Notes under the pieces: model-generated | Database searches by the model: none | The model's input: only the letters and a program-made list of their open reading frames with translations | What the model was told of the DNA's origin: nothing | NCBI GenBank assembly: GCA_945872795.1 | Contig: CAMCAZ010000025.1 | Coordinates: 1 to 45,675 of the forward strand | Direction of reading: 5' to 3' | Source: Chryseobacterium gleum | GTDB taxonomy: Bacteria; Bacteroidota; Bacteroidia; Flavobacteriales_F; PHOS-HE28 | Length of the DNA: 45,675 nt | Made by a program: the position numbers and the translations under genes | Shown here: positions 18,481 through 26,302 of the stretch, piece after piece | Numbering within the stretch: position 1 is the first letter of the stretch | Layout of the letters: every line of letters starts with the position of its first letter

Positions 18481-19043
18481 TGCACCACGAAGGTTTTATC
18501 CGCCGGCAAAAATGCGCCAACACGGATACTCACCTTGTCCATCCGGTCCGGTGGCGTGATGGAAAAGGAACCGTGCCAAGCCCTGTCATTGCTTATCGTC
18601 TGGAACACGTAGAACTGGTCCCCGAGGTTGGGTGTCACGGTGACCAATGTGGACTGATGCCCGTAGCCCCAGTGCGCCACTTGTACTTGACCATCCGTAT
18701 AGAGCACCTTCGGTATCTGGAAGTCATCCTGAGGTCGGGTGGACAGGGCAGGAATGCTATCTCCCTTCGCACACACCTTGGTTCGCCAATAGCCTTGGTC
18801 GTCGCGTGTGTTCAGGATGGTGGTGCCGGGCAGGTTCATCACGTACAGGCGGCATGTTCCCGAACTGCTCGGTTCATCATCCGTGCCGCTGCGGGCGCCC
18901 AGCACCACCAGGTCGGGGATGCCGTCGTGTGTGATATCGATGCTGTCGTTCGGCGCGAAGCCGCAGTAGTTGCGGTCGAAGTCGGGCTGGGCCACTGCGC
19001 CAAGGTGCAGCACACACATGTAAAGCAGGAGCAGGGCTTTCAT
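18477..19043 (-). CDS. secreted hypothetical protein with one EF-hand-like module (operon gene 3)
   Basis: 188 residues: signal peptide MKALLLLYMCVLHLGAVAQ, then IDITHDGIPDLVVLGA followed about 25 residues later by YVMNLPGTTIL, the same arrangement seen twice in the gene at 16899. This suggests a module family expanded within the operon. The rest (about 95-188) is beta-rich. No sorting domain or membrane anchor is evident, so the mature product is probably periplasmic. ATGA overlaps occur at both ends with the neighbouring genes. Confidence 0.7.
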   Translation of the reverse strand: MKALLLLYMCVLHLGAVAQPDFDRNYCGFAPNDSIDITHDGIPDLVVLGARSGTDDEPSSSGTCRLYVMNLPGTTILNTRDDQGYWRTKVCAKGDSIPALSTRPQDDFQIPKVLYTDGQVQVAHWGYGHQSTLVTVTPNLGDQFYVFQTISNDRAWHGSFSITPPDRMDKVSIRVGAFLPADKTFVVQ

Positions 19044-19564
19044 CGCGGATACAGGATGATGTCCACTGGAGCGAAGTTCGGTCTTCCTTCCATGGACGGG
19101 TAGACCTCTTCATCGAACCGACCGCACAAGGGGTAGCTGTCGAACGCTGCGAGGGGCGCCACCACCTGCTTGTAACGCACCGGCCAACGGTCCCGCCGCT
19201 TGTTCAACGGACCGGCATCGCGTTCGTCCTGCACCAGCACCTTCATCTTCGCCGTGCGGAAGCCGTTGGGAACCACCAGGATGTAATTGTCCTTCGCAAA
19301 GGGGAAGAAGTCAGCTACGTCGAAGTAGCCCCGGTTGCGATAGGGCAGGTGTTGTTCGATGTTACGGTGGAAGAGCTGCCACGGCTTGTCGTAGTGCACC
19401 ACCGGCACGTTGTTACTGTCCAGCAGGGTGAGGCGCAGGCCGTCGATCACTGCGCTGTCCCCTGCGGCATGCGGTCGCACAACGATCACGGATCGGAAGT
19501 CGTAGCTGCAGTGTTGTGCGACCCCGGACAGGGGCAGCAGCCAAACAAGGATCAGGGCTCTCAT
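19040..19564 (-). CDS. secreted hypothetical protein, paralogue of the next gene upstream (operon gene 2)
   Basis: 174 residues with signal peptide MRALILVWLLPLSGVAQHC. Shared with operon gene 1 are HC-YD, I-V-RPH-GDS-VI-GLR-TLLDSNNVP, an FPFA-DNY-LV block and PLCGRFDEEVY near the C-terminus. The DSNNVP segment recalls proteins in which a beta-sandwich describes a value and its modifier, but no known domain can be named. Cysteine in HC(S/G)Y is conserved. Overlaps both neighbours by ATGA. Likely periplasmic or surface-exposed; function unknown. Confidence 0.72.
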   Translation of the reverse strand: MRALILVWLLPLSGVAQHCSYDFRSVIVVRPHAAGDSAVIDGLRLTLLDSNNVPVVHYDKPWQLFHRNIEQHLPYRNRGYFDVADFFPFAKDNYILVVPNGFRTAKMKVLVQDERDAGPLNKRRDRWPVRYKQVVAPLAAFDSYPLCGRFDEEVYPSMEGRPNFAPVDIILYPR

Positions 19565-20076
19565 CGGTGAAATACCGTGATATCCACTGCGGCGTATGGC
19601 CGCTCTTCGGGATAGGTGTGATAGACGGTGTCGTCATACCGACCGCAGAGCGAATAGCCCTTCTCCATTCCCAGAGGCACCAGGATCTGGTGGTACACGG
19701 GTCTCTTGCCCCACGGTCGTTCATCCTGCACCAGAACAGAACAGCCGCGCAGGTCCTGGCCGCGACCGATGACCAGCACATAGTTGTCCTCCGCGAACGG
19801 AAAAAGGTGGTCCACCTCACGTCCCGGGCGGTGGTGTACACCCGGTGCATCCCACGCGCTGCGGTCGGTATTGCGGAAGAATGGCTCAATGGGCCGGCCG
19901 CTGTAGGTCAATGGTACGTTGTTGCTGTCCAACAGGGTGATGCGTAGACCGCCGATGACGGTGCTATCACCAACACCATGGGGGCGCAGTACGATAATGG
20001 CGCTGCCGTCATAGCCACAGTGCTGTGCGGCGAGCAGTTTCGGTAACAGCGCGAAGAGCAGGATCAGCTGTCTCAT
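19561..20076 (-). CDS. secreted hypothetical protein, first gene of the five-gene operon
   Basis: 171 residues. The ATG at 20076 gives MRQLILLFALLPKLLAAQHC, a typical signal peptide; an ATG five codons upstream is less natural. It is a tandem paralogue of operon gene 2, colinear over the full length (RPHGVGDSTVIGGLRITLLD, FPFAEDNYVLVIG, YSLCGRYDDTVY). The promoter must lie in the 50 bases separating it from the divergent gene at 20126, but I see no clear TAnnTTTG element there. Confidence 0.72.
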   Translation of the reverse strand: MRQLILLFALLPKLLAAQHCGYDGSAIIVLRPHGVGDSTVIGGLRITLLDSNNVPLTYSGRPIEPFFRNTDRSAWDAPGVHHRPGREVDHLFPFAEDNYVLVIGRGQDLRGCSVLVQDERPWGKRPVYHQILVPLGMEKGYSLCGRYDDTVYHTYPEERPYAAVDITVFHR

Positions 20077-20125
20077 GGCCTTCCCGTACACGCTAGGTCA
20101 GGAATGGTTCGAACTTCGTCCGGTG

Positions 20126-20677
20126 ATGCGTGTACCGAAGCCCATGCGAACGATCCAAGGTCGAATTGCGCGAACTGGCCGTGCGGTGTTGGTCGTCGTG
20201 CCCTTGCTGCTCGCCTTCAACACCTTCGCCCAAAATGCACAGCGCTTCCAACGCGCCCTCGCCTCCGGCAACGAACGCGCCTTGGACCGGTGGATGGAAC
20301 ACGAGATCCACCGCGTTCGCAAGGGACACCAAGTGACCACGCCGTCCAGCAGCTACACGGTGCACGATCCATCGCATGACAGCCTGGTCGCCTTCCTGCG
20401 CCGCCAACCCGATGTGGACGATGCCGCCTGGGACAAGTGCATCGGCAAGCTGGACATCTGGCCCGGCCACAGCACCATCGGTCTGCGTTGGCGTGTCGGC
20501 GAGGAACTTCACGAGCGCTGCTGGACCGTTCAGGAGGGCATCCCCGGCACCGTGAACTTCTTCGGTTGGCGACCGAAGGTGCGCAAGGCCCGGCAGCACT
20601 TGAAGTACAAGCTGGCCAGTACTTGTCCGGGCTTTGTGGAACAGCAGCGGAACTATTGCGCCGAACGAGGCCGATAA
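20126..20677 (+). CDS. secreted hypothetical protein divergent from the five-gene operon
   Basis: 183 residues from the ATG at 20126 (an ATG at 20144 is equally possible). After a basic stretch comes a signal peptide (RAVLVVVPLLLAFNTFAQ). The mature part is charged, with two predicted helices, a WDKC-x-WPGHSTIGLRWRVG core and three further cysteines (RCW, TCPG, NYC). No domain is recognised. It shares the short upstream region with the operon, so co-regulation is plausible. Confidence 0.7.
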   Translation: MRVPKPMRTIQGRIARTGRAVLVVVPLLLAFNTFAQNAQRFQRALASGNERALDRWMEHEIHRVRKGHQVTTPSSSYTVHDPSHDSLVAFLRRQPDVDDAAWDKCIGKLDIWPGHSTIGLRWRVGEELHERCWTVQEGIPGTVNFFGWRPKVRKARQHLKYKLASTCPGFVEQQRNYCAERGR

Positions 20678-20770
20678 GCGTCCGGGACCGGCACCGGATG
20701 AGCCCTTCCGGCCAATACCACGATCGCGGTATTTCACCGATCGCCATCAATGTGCACCTTCGCCGCCAAG

Positions 20771-21040
20771 ATGCAGGAGGAAGCAACGTTGACCATGGGC
20801 TTGGACGAGCTGCCGGAGGACTGCTGGGCCACGGTGAGCGATGTGACCGTGCCCGCCGACCCCACCGACCGTGGGTTGGTGCTGCGCCTGCTGGAACTGG
20901 GCTTTGTGCCCGGTGAGCGGGTGCGGGTGGTGCGGGAGGGGAAGCCGGGCCGCGAACCCCTGGCCATCCGCGTGGGCCACACCACCTTCGCCCTGCGCCG
21001 GCACGAGGCCGCATTCATCCGCGTCATCCCAGCCGCATAG
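20771..21040 (+). CDS. feoA: ferrous iron transport accessory protein FeoA
   Basis: 89 residues: one SH3-like FeoA domain (LRLLELGFVPGERVRVV, then PLAIRVGHTTFALRRHEAAFIRV). FeoA is a small cytosolic partner of FeoB in Fe(II) uptake. The ATG at 20771 (MQEEATLTMGL) is used; ATGs at 20750 and 20795 are possible. It is followed by feoB after one base, a standard feoAB operon. Confidence 0.9.
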   Translation: MQEEATLTMGLDELPEDCWATVSDVTVPADPTDRGLVLRLLELGFVPGERVRVVREGKPGREPLAIRVGHTTFALRRHEAAFIRVIPAA

Positions 21041-21041
21041 T

Positions 21042-22892
21042 ATGGAAGCGCCCCTTTCGGACAAGACTCTCCGCATCGCCCTGCTCGGCAATCCGAACTG
21101 CGGCAAGACGGCGCTCTTCAACCTGCTGACCGGCAGCAGGCAGAAAGTGGCCAACTACGCGGGCGTCACCGTGGAACGCAAGGAAGGCGTGTTCCGCACC
21201 ATGGCCGGGCGCCCCGTCAGCGTACTGGACCTGCCCGGTGCCTACAGCCTCAACGCGCTCTCCAACGACGAGGCCGTGACGCGCGACGTCATCACCGGCC
21301 ACAGCCAGGAAGCACTGCCCGACCTGCTGGTCTGCGTGGCTGATGCCACCAACCTCCGCCTGCACCTGCGATTGGTGCTGGAAGCACGTCGACTGGGACT
21401 GCCCCTGGTGGTGGCCCTGAACAAGATGGACCGTGCCCGCCAGTTGGGCATCCGCATCGACACGGAACGCCTGGCCCGCGAGCTCAACATGCCCGTGGTG
21501 GAGACCGTGAGCGTGCATGTGCATGGCGCCGACAGCCTCCGCGGGTTGCTGGACGAAGCCCTGCCCGTCAGTGGTCCCGCCACCTGGCACGCATCGGGCA
21601 TCGAGCAGGTCATCGCCACCCAGCACGATGTGCTCCGCATATTTCAGGCGGTGGTCAGCGAACCGGCCATCGACAAGGACCCCAGCGACCGCATCGACCG
21701 TTTCCTCATGCATCCCATCTGGGGCTTTGCGGTGCTGGCACTGGTGCTCTTCCTCACCTTCATGGCCGTGTTCTCCGGCGGCTCGATCCTCAGCGGCTTC
21801 ATCGAGCAGGGCTTCGGAGCCCTGGCCGGCCTGGTGGAGGCGCACATGGACGAAGGCCTATTGCGCGGGCTCGTGGTGGAAGGTGTCATCGGTGGGGTGG
21901 GGGGCGTGATCGTCTTCCTGCCGCAGATCCTCATCCTCTTCCTCTTCATCCTCGCGCTTGAAGCCTCCGGCTATCTCCCCCGCGCCGCCTTCCTGCTGGA
22001 CCGCCCCATGAGCGCCGCCGGCCTCTCGGGCCGTTCCTTCATCCCGCTGCTCTCCAGCTTCGCCTGTGCCATCCCGGGCATCATGGCGACGCGCACCATC
22101 AGCCACTGGCGCGACCGCCTCACCACCATCCTCATCGCCCCGCTGATGGCCTGCTCGGCACGGATCCCGGTTTACACCCTGCTGGTGGCCGCGCTCTTTC
22201 CCGATGATGCCGTGTCCGCCGCGCTGGTGATGGTGGGGCTCTATGTCCTGGGAATCGTGGCGGCCATGACCGTGGCCTGGGTCATCAAACGCACCGACAA
22301 GGACCATGCGCGCTCGCCCCTGATGATGGAACTGCCCGCCTACCAATGGCCCGACGTGCGCAGCCTGCTGATCGGTCTGTGGGAACGCGCCATGATCTTC
22401 CTGCGCCGTGTGGGTACCATCATCCTGGCGCTCACCATCGTCATGTGGGCGCTGTACACCATCCCCTCACCGCGCACCGTGGATGGTGCACCGGTGGAGC
22501 GCAGCCTCGCCGGTGAACTGGGCCATGCCCTGCACGTCGTCTTCGCGCCCATCGGCTTCAACGAGCAGATCTCCTTCGCCCTGGTGCCCGGCATGGCCGC
22601 CCGTGAGGTGGTGGTCAGCGCGCTGGGCACGGCCTACGCCATGGAAGGTGACGAGGGCGATGTGGATGCGCAGTTGCGCGAACGGATCACCAACGAATGG
22701 CCGCTCGCCACCAAGCTCTCCCTCTTGCTGTGGATGGTCTTCGCCCCCCAATGCCTCAGCACCTTCGCCGTGGTGAAACGCGAGACCGGCTCCTGGAAAC
22801 AGATGTGGATCATGGGCGGATACCTCTTCGGGCTGGCCTACCTTGCATCGCTGATCACCTACCAGCTCACCACCGTGCTCACCACACCGTGA
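21042..22892 (+). CDS. feoB: ferrous iron transporter FeoB
   Basis: 616 residues, somewhat short for FeoB (commonly 650-780). N-terminal GTPase with G1 GNPNCGKT (about 15-22), G3 DLPG, G4 NKMD (about 128-131), then a helical spacer and an integral membrane part with gate segments including FIPLLSSFACAIPGIMATR, where a Ser-Phe-Ala-Cys stretch is expected in the Fe(II) path, and VPGMAAREVVVSALG. It drives GTP-dependent Fe(II) import across the inner membrane. The start at 21042 directly follows the feoA stop. It ends by overlapping the Cys-rich peptide gene by one base (TGATG). Confidence 0.95.
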   Translation: MEAPLSDKTLRIALLGNPNCGKTALFNLLTGSRQKVANYAGVTVERKEGVFRTMAGRPVSVLDLPGAYSLNALSNDEAVTRDVITGHSQEALPDLLVCVADATNLRLHLRLVLEARRLGLPLVVALNKMDRARQLGIRIDTERLARELNMPVVETVSVHVHGADSLRGLLDEALPVSGPATWHASGIEQVIATQHDVLRIFQAVVSEPAIDKDPSDRIDRFLMHPIWGFAVLALVLFLTFMAVFSGGSILSGFIEQGFGALAGLVEAHMDEGLLRGLVVEGVIGGVGGVIVFLPQILILFLFILALEASGYLPRAAFLLDRPMSAAGLSGRSFIPLLSSFACAIPGIMATRTISHWRDRLTTILIAPLMACSARIPVYTLLVAALFPDDAVSAALVMVGLYVLGIVAAMTVAWVIKRTDKDHARSPLMMELPAYQWPDVRSLLIGLWERAMIFLRRVGTIILALTIVMWALYTIPSPRTVDGAPVERSLAGELGHALHVVFAPIGFNEQISFALVPGMAAREVVVSALGTAYAMEGDEGDVDAQLRERITNEWPLATKLSLLLWMVFAPQCLSTFAVVKRETGSWKQMWIMGGYLFGLAYLASLITYQLTTVLTTP

Positions 22893-23047
22893 TGCAGACC
22901 TTGCTCGCCACTCTGCTCGTCCTCCTGGCCCTGGCCTATCTGGCCTGGTCGTGGATCCCCCGTGGCCGTCGTGTGACCAGCGCAGTGAATGGCGGAAGCG
23001 CATCGGGCTGCAATACCTGCTCTGGCTGCAGTGGTTGCGGGCAGTGA
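22892..23047 (+). CDS. FeoB-associated Cys-rich membrane peptide
   Basis: 51 residues: a single transmembrane helix (about 2-21), a short basic linker (PRGRR) and a tail with four cysteines at 40, 43, 46 and 49 spaced C-x2-C-x2-C-x2-C. Small proteins with this plan follow feoB in many bacteria and are thought to take a FeoC-like place, perhaps binding iron or an Fe-S cluster. The ATG shares its A with the feoB stop, indicating coupling. Confidence 0.85.
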   Translation: MQTLLATLLVLLALAYLAWSWIPRGRRVTSAVNGGSASGCNTCSGCSGCGQ

Positions 23048-23121
23048 GATTGGTCGACGTTCGAGGGCATTACAAAGCGATGATACCGGTGCGGATCGGA
23101 CCATCGTTCCCGCAGACCCTT

Positions 23122-23407
23122 GCGTTCCTTGACCCCGCTCATCAACCGTTCTGTCGCGTCGCGTAGTTGCACATAGGCGCGCGCGTTATCCGTTTACCGT
23201 TCGCCGCGTGGGGTCAAGGTTCTTTCGCGCAGTGCATCCACGGGCTGGCTGAGCGTGGCATCGCACGGGTGGCTGGCTATACCGAACTCCCCTGGTTTCT
23301 TGATGTCGGTCAGCAAGCCCTGCGTCCAGCCACTCGCGGCGGAGTAAGGTCTCCAGCATCAGCAACGGTCGGCGCAGGGTCTTCAGGCGACAACCCAGGT
23401 CGTTCAC
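23122..23407 (-). pseudogene. decayed paralogue of the 12811-13098 gene
   Basis: A GTG at 23407 begins NDLGCRLKTLRRPLLMLETL, matching the 12.8 kb protein. Near codon 32 the similarity shifts frame: LTDIKKPGEFGIASHPC aligns with the intact VADVDQQLEHGIGTEP in a different frame. It then stays colinear through VDALRER, a TAA where the intact copy has Phe, and QLRDATERLMSGVK where the intact copy has KLKDAIEGVMSDLR. One frameshift and one nonsense codon make it non-functional. Confidence 0.75.
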
Positions 23408-23496
23408 GCGGTATGCTGCTGGATGCGGTCGAGGGTCTCCAGCAGGTAGCCCCAGTACTTCTGCACGCTGCTGATCTGCGCGCGTTCATCGGGCAT
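23404..23496 (-). other. remnant ORF coupled to the decayed paralogue
   Basis: A 30-codon frame (starting MPDERAQISSVQKYWGYLLE) whose TGA overlaps the GTG of the broken paralogue. The overlap suggests the two were once a coupled pair. An in-frame TAG nine codons upstream shows that the rest of this partner is gone. It has no recognised family and no counterpart beside the intact paralogue. Confidence 0.4.
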
Positions 23497-23531
23497 GTCC
23501 TCGCTCGGATACCCGATATGCTACTGCTGGC

Positions 23532-25061
23532 TCAGAGCTTCATCACTCGGGTATAGCCCACGGCGCCGTCCGTGAAGGTGACGCGCAGCAAGTACGGCCC
23601 GTAAGAAAGGCCGGAGAGGTCCATGTCCTTCTGCATCCTGTTCCCCCGCAGGAACTTCCCGCTCAGGTCGAACACGTCCAGCTGCTCTACGGCAACTTCG
23701 CTGCGCACCGTGATGTGGTCGCTTGCCGGGTTCGGGTGGACAGCAAGATCCACTGCACTCAGCGATGGCGTACCCGTCATGATGTCGGCTTCTTCGTACA
23801 TCCACACCTTCCCCTGACTACCGCCGAAGGGAGTAATAACGCCGCCCCGGCTGAGACCGACGCCCAGCACCACGCCATCATCGCTGAGGCCCACACTGTG
23901 GCCGCAGAACACGTTCACGCCATCGCCCAGGATGGGATCGCCGTTCTGCGCCCATGTAGTGCCGTTCCAGTCGAACACACGCACCTGGCCGCCACCGGTG
24001 ATCGCGATGTTGCTCGCCCGGTAGCCCACGGCGATGCGGTTGCCATCGCCGGAAAGGCTCACCGCGTAACCGCACTGGTCGAAGAAGTTGTCGCCTTGGA
24101 TGGCATTGCCACGCTGCACCCACTGGCTGCCGTCCCAATCGTAGATGGCGGTCTGGCCGATCTCGTAGGTGGTGTTGTTCGGGTTCTCGTCCCAGCCCTT
24201 GATGCCCACGGCGATGGTGTTGCCGTTGTTGTTGATGCTCACATCGAAGCCGAACTCATCGTAATTGTTCACGCCCTGCAGCGTTTGGCCGCGCTGTGTC
24301 CAGGTGTTGCCGCTGCGTTGGTACACGTACACCTCGCCCCTGTTGGTGTTGGCCTGGTAGGCCCCGATCACCATGTTGTTCCCGTTCTCATCCAGGTCCA
24401 AGGACCCACCGGCATAAGTGCCAGGCAATAGGATGGGAACTCCGGTGATCATTCCCATACCAGGGCCGGCGGAGATGTTGGCGACCCATACCTTCCTGGC
24501 CACTGGCGCACCCATGGCCACGATCTGCCCGTTACCGCTCAGGCTCACGGCGTGTCCCGCGCGTTGCGGGTTCTCACTCGTGTAGATGTTGAAGCCTTGG
24601 CCGCGCTCCACCCAATTGTTCTGGGTGTTGCGGTCGAACACGCGCGTCTTGTTCCGGTTGGGCGATCCCACCGCCACGGTGTTCCCGTTGGTGGTCACCG
24701 CCACACTGTAGCCCGCCTCTTCGTCCTGGTTGGTGCCGTCGATATCGGCGCCCACCTGGCCCCAGCTCCACGAGTTGAACTGGGCGTTGTAGGTGTTCTT
24801 GTACACCCGCGCATGACCGGCGGGCAGCGCACCAACAGCGGCGCCGTCGTTGTCGATGGCGCCGATGATCACCGTGTATCCATCACCCGATAGGTCCAAC
24901 GACCAACCGAAGAGGTCATTGCTGTTCTGGCCCACCAGCCCCTGGTCGAAGGCGAAGGTCTGCTGCGCCGAGACAGGCAGGATGCAGGCGGACATCAGGA
25001 GTGTTCCGAACATTCGGGCGAAGGTCCGTGCGGTGGGCTGGGCTGGGAAATGAACGGTCAT
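23532..25061 (-). CDS. secreted FG-GAP-like beta-propeller protein with T9SS sorting domain
   Basis: 509 residues. The signal peptide ends near ILPVSAQ; translation may start at 25061 or at the inner ATG at 25013. Residues about 35-420 hold about seven repeats of the form G-x(5)-SLSGDGN-x-IAVG or SVAVTTNGNTVAVG followed by a V-YxxxGxxW-xQ strand, typical of integrin/FG-GAP-like propellers. The last 75 residues are a type A T9SS domain (VHPNPASDHITVRSEV, then LSYGPYLLRVTFTDG). Predicted surface or secreted, calcium-loop rich, possibly adhesive. Surrounding sequence on both sides is decayed. Confidence 0.9.
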   Translation of the reverse strand: MTVHFPAQPTARTFARMFGTLLMSACILPVSAQQTFAFDQGLVGQNSNDLFGWSLDLSGDGYTVIIGAIDNDGAAVGALPAGHARVYKNTYNAQFNSWSWGQVGADIDGTNQDEEAGYSVAVTTNGNTVAVGSPNRNKTRVFDRNTQNNWVERGQGFNIYTSENPQRAGHAVSLSGNGQIVAMGAPVARKVWVANISAGPGMGMITGVPILLPGTYAGGSLDLDENGNNMVIGAYQANTNRGEVYVYQRSGNTWTQRGQTLQGVNNYDEFGFDVSINNNGNTIAVGIKGWDENPNNTTYEIGQTAIYDWDGSQWVQRGNAIQGDNFFDQCGYAVSLSGDGNRIAVGYRASNIAITGGGQVRVFDWNGTTWAQNGDPILGDGVNVFCGHSVGLSDDGVVLGVGLSRGGVITPFGGSQGKVWMYEEADIMTGTPSLSAVDLAVHPNPASDHITVRSEVAVEQLDVFDLSGKFLRGNRMQKDMDLSGLSYGPYLLRVTFTDGAVGYTRVMKL

Positions 25062-25175
25062 GGGTATGTGTTCGGGTTTCGGAAGGGTCGGGACGCGCTG
25101 TTGCTTGATCGCTGTGGATCCGTGTTGTGCGGCGGCCTGCCACCCCGGGGGGCGGTCCGGTCCAACAGGATCCTG

Positions 25176-25204
25176 CGAACGTAGGGTGGGATCGGCGAGG
25201 GCAA
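25176..25204 (-). promoter_or_regulatory. candidate promoter of the beta-propeller gene
   Basis: On the minus strand, TTG (25202-25204), an 18-base spacer and TACGTTCG (25176-25183). The leader would be about 115 bases. The same -7 variant precedes the MFS gene. Confidence 0.3.
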
Positions 25205-25264
25205 GCGGTGATGGGAGAAAGGTTGATCACGATCCAGTGTGGATGATCCGTTGCAGCGATCCGT

Positions 25265-25585
25265 TCACCTCCAGACCTCTTCCAACGTGGTCCGCAGCAA
25301 CCCGTCCAGCTTCTGCGTATCCGCGTCCGTTGCCGCCCGTGGCTCTGGTGGGTGCGCGGTATAATGCGCCAGACGACCATCGATCCGATCGTGCAAGGCT
25401 GCCACACGCGGGCCTCGACCCAGCTCACCGCCGCGCATCTTGTCACGCAGCAATTGGTCCACCGCTCCGCACTGGTCCGTTGGGCATCAGCCGGTCCAGC
25501 AGTTGGTGGAACTCCATCGGCGCCATCGTGCCCGTGGCTGCGAGCAAGGCGTGGCAGAGCAGCAAGGGGTAGAGGCGGCGCGTGG
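25265..25585 (-). pseudogene. C-terminal remnant of a PF10127-type nucleotidyltransferase
   Basis: Two frames joined near 25464 encode RRLYPLLLCHALLAATG, MEFHQLLDRLMP, then VDQLLRDKMRGGELGRGPRV and a terminal LDGLLRTTLEEVW. This order matches the C-terminal half of bacterial proteins of the YcgL/RlaP-like DNA polymerase beta superfamily as I remember them. The catalytic N-terminal half is absent, and a frameshift breaks the remainder. Assignment is from memory of the family, without a search. Confidence 0.5.
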
Positions 25586-25708
25586 GGCAGCGTTTTCAGA
25601 ATAACTCCGGTATACGCTTTAAATGACCTGTGGGGCGAAAGGTGAACCTTGGGGGGACGGGAGAATGCTGAACAAGCTTCTTCAACAATGTCAGGGCCGG
25701 AGCGCTAG

Positions 25709-25724
25709 CCTGCCAGTAGGCAGG
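25709..25724. repeat. small GC-rich hairpin
   Basis: CCTGCC, loop AGTA, GGCAGG: a perfect 6-bp stem. Resembles short dispersed palindromes of Bacteroidota; it lies just downstream of the small membrane gene and could act as a weak terminator, though no T-tract follows. Confidence 0.5.
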
Positions 25725-25737
25725 AGTGCCTCGATGG

Positions 25738-26022
25738 TCATGCGGGAGTGGATCGGTCTCCCGTGAAGGTCATGATCAGGCTAATGACATTGACAAGCCA
25801 ATGAACACCGAGTGCGAGCATCAGATAGAAGATCCAGACCAAGCCTGTTCCTCCGGTGCTCTGAAAATTCAAGCCGTATAATAGCGGAATGCTGTATGTG
25901 AGAAGCGTTGTCAGGTTGATCAGAGCGCACCGGCGGCGTGCTCGCGCTCGGTAGATCAACGCAGCCAGAGTCACTCCAACGATGAAGTAAGCGATCAAGA
26001 GGTAGATCGTATCCTCGCTCAT
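25738..26022 (-). CDS. small integral membrane protein, paralogue of the gene downstream of paaZ
   Basis: 94 residues with three hydrophobic helices (about 5-24, 33-52, 62-86) and the opening MSEDTIYLLIAYFIVG. It aligns over its length with the protein at 41223-41504 (SED, LLxYSxPLLYGL, WxFYLxLAxGxHxLV). Both genes lie immediately downstream of a paaZ 3' end, here a broken one, so the paaZ-membrane gene pair was duplicated as a unit. Function unknown. Confidence 0.7.
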   Translation of the reverse strand: MSEDTIYLLIAYFIVGVTLAALIYRARARRRCALINLTTLLTYSIPLLYGLNFQSTGGTGLVWIFYLMLALGVHWLVNVISLIMTFTGDRSTPA

Positions 26023-26040
26023 GTACTTGGCCTAGCTCGG

Positions 26041-26275
26041 TCAGTTCTTGTCCAGCTTCTTGAGCATCGTAAGGGTCGTTGCCAGCGTTACGGTCTACCC
26101 CGTCCCATCCACCACGTCCACCAGCCACTTCACACATCGGCTCTGCTCGGGACAGGCTTTCCCCGCGCTACAATTTTTCCTGCCACAGCGGTATCCGTTA
26201 CCTTCGGAGGATCCGCTGTCTTCGGCCGCTTTTTCCCACCTGCGCCCGGGCGAGTTCGGATTTCAAGGGCAGCAA
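26041..26275 (-). pseudogene. decayed 3' end of a paaZ gene
   Basis: In broken frames this encodes KKRPKTADPPK, then KWLVDVVDGTG, a TAG in place of Glu, and TVTLATTLTMLKKLDKN, aligning with the last roughly 60 residues of the intact PaaZ (EKRPKTDDSPKG, KWLVDVVDETG, LATILTMVKKLDQN). A TGA and a frameshift also occur before KWLVDV. It directly precedes the small membrane gene, as in the intact locus, and ends 27 bases from the stop of the giant gene. Confidence 0.8.
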
Positions 26276-26302
26276 GGCCGCTTGCCGTCGTTGTGGTTCG
26301 AC

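Noticed and set aside
20871-21041. upstream extension of feoB
   Set aside because: It overlaps feoA in another frame and is Cys/Trp/Pro-rich; FeoB homology begins at 21042.
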